A stretch of 64,000 bases of DNA, from the NCBI RefSeq assembly GCF_041435355.1, contig NZ_CP108442.1, forward strand, positions 2,852,001 to 2,916,000, in the 5' to 3' direction. The position numbers and the translations under genes are program-made. Origin of the DNA: Streptomyces sp. NBC_01276. GTDB lineage: Bacteria > Actinomycetota > Actinomycetes > Streptomycetales > Streptomycetaceae. Shown in pieces: positions 60,385-64,000 of this stretch (its first letter is position 1; every line of letters begins with the position of its first letter). The notes under the pieces were generated by a model. It made no database searches. It saw nothing but the letters and a program-made list of their open reading frames with translations, and was not told the DNA's origin.

Positions 60385-63300
60385 ATGCGGGACAGCCATC
60401 GTGTCGAGGCCGAGCGGCTGCTGGTGCGGGCCGTCGAGGAGGAGGTCCGGCGGGCGGATGCCCCGGTCGGCCGGGAGGCCCTGCTGGCGCGCGGACGGGA
60501 GGCCCTGGACGGGCTCGCCGCGGCGGCGGCCGAGGAGTACGGGGCGTACGTGGCGGCCCTGGACGAGGCCGCGGCCGGGGAGGAGTCGCTCGGCGAGGCG
60601 TTCCGGCGCGGGAACACCTCGACGGCCCTGCTGGTGACGGCGGTGGCGGCCGCCGCCGCGGCCGGGGCGGACCTGGCCTTCGGCGTCTCCGCCGGTACGG
60701 CGCTCAGCGCGGGCGTCGTCGTCGGCGTCGCGGGGGCGGCGGCGACGGTGGCGAAGGTGACCGCCGTGCACCTGCCCGCCGCGAACCGCCGCGCCGGGGC
60801 CGCGGGACGCCCCGGCGGGCCGGAGCAGCTGCGGCTCCAGTGGCTGACGGCGCTGGAGGTGCGGGGGATACGGCCCTTCCTGGAGCAGCAGCGTGCGGTG
60901 CGCACCCCGCCGCGCGGCATCCGCAACGGTGCGGCGGCCGGGGGCGGGGGTGCCGGGGCGGGGGCCGGGGCGGCGCAGCCGCTGCGCGGGGCGGACCGCA
61001 GTGCGGAGGCCCGCAGGCGCAGCATGCTGGAGCAGTCGTTCGCGCAGCTGCCGGATGCCGGGGACCTGTTCACGGGCCGGCGGGCGGAGCTGACCCGGAT
61101 CGCCCAGTGGGTGCAGGCCGCCCGGGCCAGCACCGAGACGCGTCCCGTCGTGGTGGTGCTGCACGGCGAGCCGGGGGTGGGCCGTACCGCGCTGGCGCTG
61201 CGGGCGGCGCACGCGCTGCGCGACCAGTTCCGCGGGGCCTGCCTGGTCGACCTGCGCGGTGGTTCGGCTCCCGGTGAGCCCCCGCTGTCGACGCGGGAGG
61301 CGCTGCTGCACCTGCTGAACCGGCTGGGTGCCCCGCGCGAGCAGCTCCTCTTCCGGGAGGGGGCCACGGCGGAGCAGCAGGTGCGCCGGCTCGGCGAGCT
61401 GTACCACCAGCACCTCCAGGGGTTCCCGGTGACGGTGGTGCTGGACGACGCGGTGGACGTGGCGCAGGTGCGGGCCGTGGTGCCGGAGCGGACCGAGAGC
61501 CTGGTGCTGGTGACGGCCCGGGAGCCGCTGGAGCTGCCGGACGACCTGCAGGCGTGGGTGCACCAGCTGCCGGTGGTGCGGCTGGCCGGTGCGGAGGCGG
61601 CCGAGGTGCTGGCCGCCGGGGCGCGGGCGGCGGCCGGGGCGGCGCCGGCCGCCGGGGCCGCTGCGGGGCTGCTGGAGCTCGGCGCGGGGCTGCCGCTGGC
61701 GCTGCGGGTGCTGGCGCCGCTGGGCTCGGCGCGGGCCTCGGACGCGGGGGACGGCTCGCTGGAACACGCCCTGGACCTGGCGTACGTACGCCTACCTGAG
61801 GACCGGCGCCGGCTGCTGCGGCGGCTGCCGCTGGCCGGGCGGGCCTCGCTGGGCGCCGCCGCGGCGGCGGCGCTGACGGGCGCGGACCGGGCGGAGGCCG
61901 GGCGGCTGCTGCGCGAGCTGGCCGGGGCCGGGTTGCTGGACCTCGTGCGCGGGGAGCGGTACCGGATGCACGACGCGGTACGGGCGTACGCGGCCGCGCG
62001 GCTGGCGGCGGACGAGGACCGGGCGGAGGCGGCGGCCGCGCACGAGCGGCTGGTGCGTGACTACGCGCAGCTCGCGGACTCGGTGATCCGGATGGTCGAC
62101 GGGAAGATGTCGACGCGCGCGAACCACTTCGGCGGGCACGGCTTCGCCTCGCTCGACGCGGCGCTGCGGTGGCTGGACGAGGAGTCGAGCTTCATCACGG
62201 CGGCGCTGCGGCATTCGGAGGGGGTGGACCAGCAGGCGGTGCTGGACCTGCTGGGGGCGCTGTGCGACTTCTGTCTGCTGCGCGGGGACCTGTACCGGCT
62301 CGGTGAGATCAACGAGCTGACGCGGGCGGTGGACCAGGGGCGGCTGAACCGTTCGGTGCAGTGGCGCACGGGCATCGCGGCGCGCCAGCTCGGTGAGCTG
62401 GACAAGTCGCGTACGACGCTGACCTCGCTGGTGGACCAGTACAAGGAGGCGGAGCAGGAGGCGGGGGCGGGCATGGCCCTGGTCTCGCTCGGCATCACGC
62501 TGCACCACCAGGGGAACCTGCCGGAGGCGGCGGCGCGGATCCGCGAGGCGCTGGCGCTCCAGCAGGCGCCGGAGCTGGCGGGCGACCGGGCGTGGGGGCT
62601 GCACGCGCTGGCGGCGGTGGAGCGGGACCGGGCGCGGCTGGCGGAGGCGCTGGAGCTGCTGGAGGAGTCGCTGACGCTGCACCGGGAGAGCGAGAGCGTG
62701 CACGGTGAGGCGTGGGCGCACTTCCAGCTGGGGCAGGTCCACCTGCGGCTGGGAGACGTGGCGGAGGCGGAGGCGGAGCTCGGGCTGGCGCTGGAGCTGT
62801 ACGGGCGCACGCGGGACGACCGCGGCCAGGCGTGGGCGCTGACGCAGCTGGGCCGGGCCCGGGTGGTGGACGGTGATCCGGAGCCGGCGCTGGAGCGGCT
62901 GCGGGACGCGCTGGCGCGGCACCGGCTGGCGGAGGACGCCCGCGGTGAGGCGTGGACGCTGTACTACCTGGGGCAGGCGCTGGAGGAGGGCGGGGAGCGG
63001 GACCGGGCGGTGCGGGAGCTGGAGCGGGCGCGGACGATGTTCTCGCGGATGCGGGACGTGTACGGGCTGGCGCACGCCCGCTACCAGTCGGGGCGGGTCA
63101 CGCGTGACCAGCGGGCGGCGCAGACGGGGAACCTGCGCAATTCGGGTTTCGCCCGTCAGTTGCTGGTGGACGCGCGGGCGGATTTCCGGCGGATCGGGCT
63201 GGCCCACGGGGAGGGGTGGACCTGTCTGGAGCTCGCGGTGATCGACGCGGGGAACGGGCGGGTGCCGCAGGCGGTGGGTCTGTGCGAGGAGGCGGCCGGG

Positions 63301-63603
63301 CTGTTCGTCTCGTACGGGGACCGGCGGGGCGAGGACTGGGCGCGGTTCCTGCGCTGCACGCTCCTGCCGTACGTGGTGCCGGCCGCCGTGGAGGAGGCGG
63401 GGGCCGAGCTGGCCCGGCTGGCGGCCGCTGCGCATCCGCTGCGGGACGCGCGGCTGGCGGACTGCCTGGAGACGTACGCGGTGGTCCTGGAGCGGGGTGT
63501 GGACGCGGCGGAGGGCTGGCAGGCGTGGCGTCTGGGCATGGTCCCGGACCTGCGGGCGCGGGAGGTCATGGGCGTGCCGGCGCCGGCCCGCGCGTCGGAG
63601 TGA
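60385..63603 (+). CDS. NB-ARC STAND ATPase with TPR repeats and membrane segment
   Basis: A 1072-residue signal-transduction ATPase. The N-terminal helical part has a hydrophobic hairpin (about residues 77-130) that may insert in the membrane. The NB-ARC core (about 225-560) shows P-loop [10 protein letters not shown], kinase-2 [28 protein letters not shown]-type [14 protein letters not shown] and MHD-type [11 protein letters not shown]. The P-loop lysine is Arg267. At least seven TPR-like helix pairs run to about 1000 ([20 protein letters not shown]). GAGGAGG precedes ATG 60385. It is probably a sensor that oligomerises on a signal; effector and ligand are not evident. Confidence 0.9.
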   Translation: MRDSHRVEAERLLVRAVEEEVRRADAPVGREALLARGREALDGLAAAAAEEYGAYVAALDEAAAGEESLGEAFRRGNTSTALLVTAVAAAAAAGADLAFGVSAGTALSAGVVVGVAGAAATVAKVTAVHLPAANRRAGAAGRPGGPEQLRLQWLTALEVRGIRPFLEQQRAVRTPPRGIRNGAAAGGGGAGAGAGAAQPLRGADRSAEARRRSMLEQSFAQLPDAGDLFTGRRAELTRIAQWVQAARASTETRPVVVVLHGEPGVGRTALALRAAHALRDQFRGACLVDLRGGSAPGEPPLSTREALLHLLNRLGAPREQLLFREGATAEQQVRRLGELYHQHLQGFPVTVVLDDAVDVAQVRAVVPERTESLVLVTAREPLELPDDLQAWVHQLPVVRLAGAEAAEVLAAGARAAAGAAPAAGAAAGLLELGAGLPLALRVLAPLGSARASDAGDGSLEHALDLAYVRLPEDRRRLLRRLPLAGRASLGAAAAAALTGADRAEAGRLLRELAGAGLLDLVRGERYRMHDAVRAYAAARLAADEDRAEAAAAHERLVRDYAQLADSVIRMVDGKMSTRANHFGGHGFASLDAALRWLDEESSFITAALRHSEGVDQQAVLDLLGALCDFCLLRGDLYRLGEINELTRAVDQGRLNRSVQWRTGIAARQLGELDKSRTTLTSLVDQYKEAEQEAGAGMALVSLGITLHHQGNLPEAAARIREALALQQAPELAGDRAWGLHALAAVERDRARLAEALELLEESLTLHRESESVHGEAWAHFQLGQVHLRLGDVAEAEAELGLALELYGRTRDDRGQAWALTQLGRARVVDGDPEPALERLRDALARHRLAEDARGEAWTLYYLGQALEEGGERDRAVRELERARTMFSRMRDVYGLAHARYQSGRVTRDQRAAQTGNLRNSGFARQLLVDARADFRRIGLAHGEGWTCLELAVIDAGNGRVPQAVGLCEEAAGLFVSYGDRRGEDWARFLRCTLLPYVVPAAVEEAGAELARLAAAAHPLRDARLADCLETYAVVLERGVDAAEGWQAWRLGMVPDLRAREVMGVPAPARASE

Positions 63604-63685
63604 CGGCGGGGGCGCCCGGCGCTCCCGCCCGTGCGGAGGCCGCCCCGCCGACGTGCGGGCGGGACGGCGTACGCGCGGCAGGGGC

Positions 63686-63922
63686 CTACGGCGCCTTCGT
63701 GCCCTCGGCGGCCGGGGCGGCGGTGGCCGCGGCCGGCTCGGGGGCCTCCTGGAAGTCGACCCGGCCCATGTGCCGGCTCATGGACTTCATCAGGCCCCAC
63801 ACGCCGAGGGCGAGGGCGGCGAACACGATGAAGCCCAGGAGTCCGGGGGTCACCTTGTTCTTGTCGAAGGTGTCGGCGGCCAGCGGAAGGAGCTGGGTGA
63901 CTGCTGCCTGCGTAGCGCTCAT
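63686..63922 (-). CDS. Small membrane protein
   Basis: A 78-residue protein with one membrane helix (PGLLGFIVFAALALGVWGLM) flanked by a short N-terminus and a basic then Ala/Pro/Glu-rich tail. ATG 63922 lies 2 nt after the stop of the preceding gene on the minus strand, so the two are coupled. The order of a probable mycothiol amidase gene followed by a small membrane protein is what I recall from Streptomyces chromosomes. The role is unknown. Confidence 0.85.
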   Translation of the reverse strand: MSATQAAVTQLLPLAADTFDKNKVTPGLLGFIVFAALALGVWGLMKSMSRHMGRVDFQEAPEPAAATAAPAAEGTKAP

Positions 63923-63924
63923 AG

Positions 63925-64000
63925 CTACGCATTCTCCCGGATGCCCGCGAAGAGGTCGGACTCGGGGAGGGAAGTGTCGACGAGCGACTTCGCCAGCTCG
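63925..64000 (-). CDS. mca: C-terminal fragment, probable mycothiol conjugate amidase
   Basis: Only the last 24 codons are in the window: ELAKSLVDTSLPESDLFAGI RENA, then stop. The pattern ExDLFAGI at the extreme C-terminus matches my memory of Mca, the zinc amidase that cleaves mycothiol S-conjugates. The coupled small membrane protein downstream fits the same neighbourhood. With so little sequence the call is tentative. Confidence 0.4.
   Translation of the reverse strand, partial: ELAKSLVDTSLPESDLFAGIRENA

Overview
The window is actinobacterial and almost certainly Streptomyces. GC is very high, third codon positions are nearly all G or C, GTG starts are common, and genes are joined by GTGA/ATGA overlaps. 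Typical Streptomyces families are present: an XRE/DUF397-type pair, several TetR regulators with palindromic operators, a DasR-type chitinase promoter, GTP-dependent PEP carboxykinase and a TTA-containing regulator. I see no rRNA, tRNA, CRISPR array, intact insertion sequence, prophage or antibiotic assembly line. It reads as chromosomal core-to-accessory sequence.

Layout. 0-8.5 kb: small regulator/effector modules. These are a CocE-like hydrolase divergent from a TetR gene, a DHA2 drug exporter divergent from its TetR across a long inverted repeat, orphan hypotheticals, a histidine-kinase-like ATPase divergent from an XRE/DUF397 pair, and an alpha/beta hydrolase plus DUF1348 pair controlled by a TetR with two perfect 16-bp operators. 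8.5-19.5 kb: a complete Tad/Flp pilus locus on the minus strand, with the order zinc-ribbon protein, cpaB, tadZ, two tadE, tadA, tadB, tadC, histidine kinase, response regulator, flp, tadG-like, lipoprotein, OmpA-like. The kinase has a TTA codon at position 6, so pilus control may depend on bldA. 19.5-23 kb: a secreted GH18 chitinase and a secreted M14 carboxypeptidase. 23-28.4 kb: a D-amino-acid catabolic operon (D-serine-dehydratase-like enzyme, D-aminoacylase, YdcF membrane protein) divergent from IclR-RidA. 28.5-40.6 kb: mixed small genes (cyclophilin, F420-type oxidoreductase, DUF4386/TetR pair, GNAT, macro domain, epimerase, iron-box membrane protein, Vat-like acetyltransferase, alanine transaminase). 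It includes two inverted copies of a non-coding dispersed repeat, one carrying 255 bp more than the other. 40.7-45.3 kb: a coupled substrate-binding protein / TelA / vWA-lipoprotein / membrane-protein operon. 45.3-49 kb: PEPCK, a hemolysin III family protein and a CYTH-like protein. 49-55.8 kb: a four-gene operon joining three membrane glycosyltransferases to a secreted copper-radical oxidase (GlxA/galactose-oxidase type). 56-60.4 kb: a full-length DUF255 thioredoxin protein, a Uma2 nuclease-like gene and gene relics. 60.4-64 kb: a large NB-ARC/TPR STAND ATPase, a small membrane protein and the 3' end of a probable mycothiol conjugate amidase gene.

The main functional themes are surface appendages and surface polysaccharide (Tad pilus; glycosyltransferase/copper oxidase operon), extracellular chitin and peptide use, D-amino-acid use, and drug-type efflux with local TetR control. 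Two systems deserve experiment first: the glycosyltransferase/copper-oxidase operon and the structured dispersed repeat. All names and roles are inferred by reading the sequence; no database search was run.
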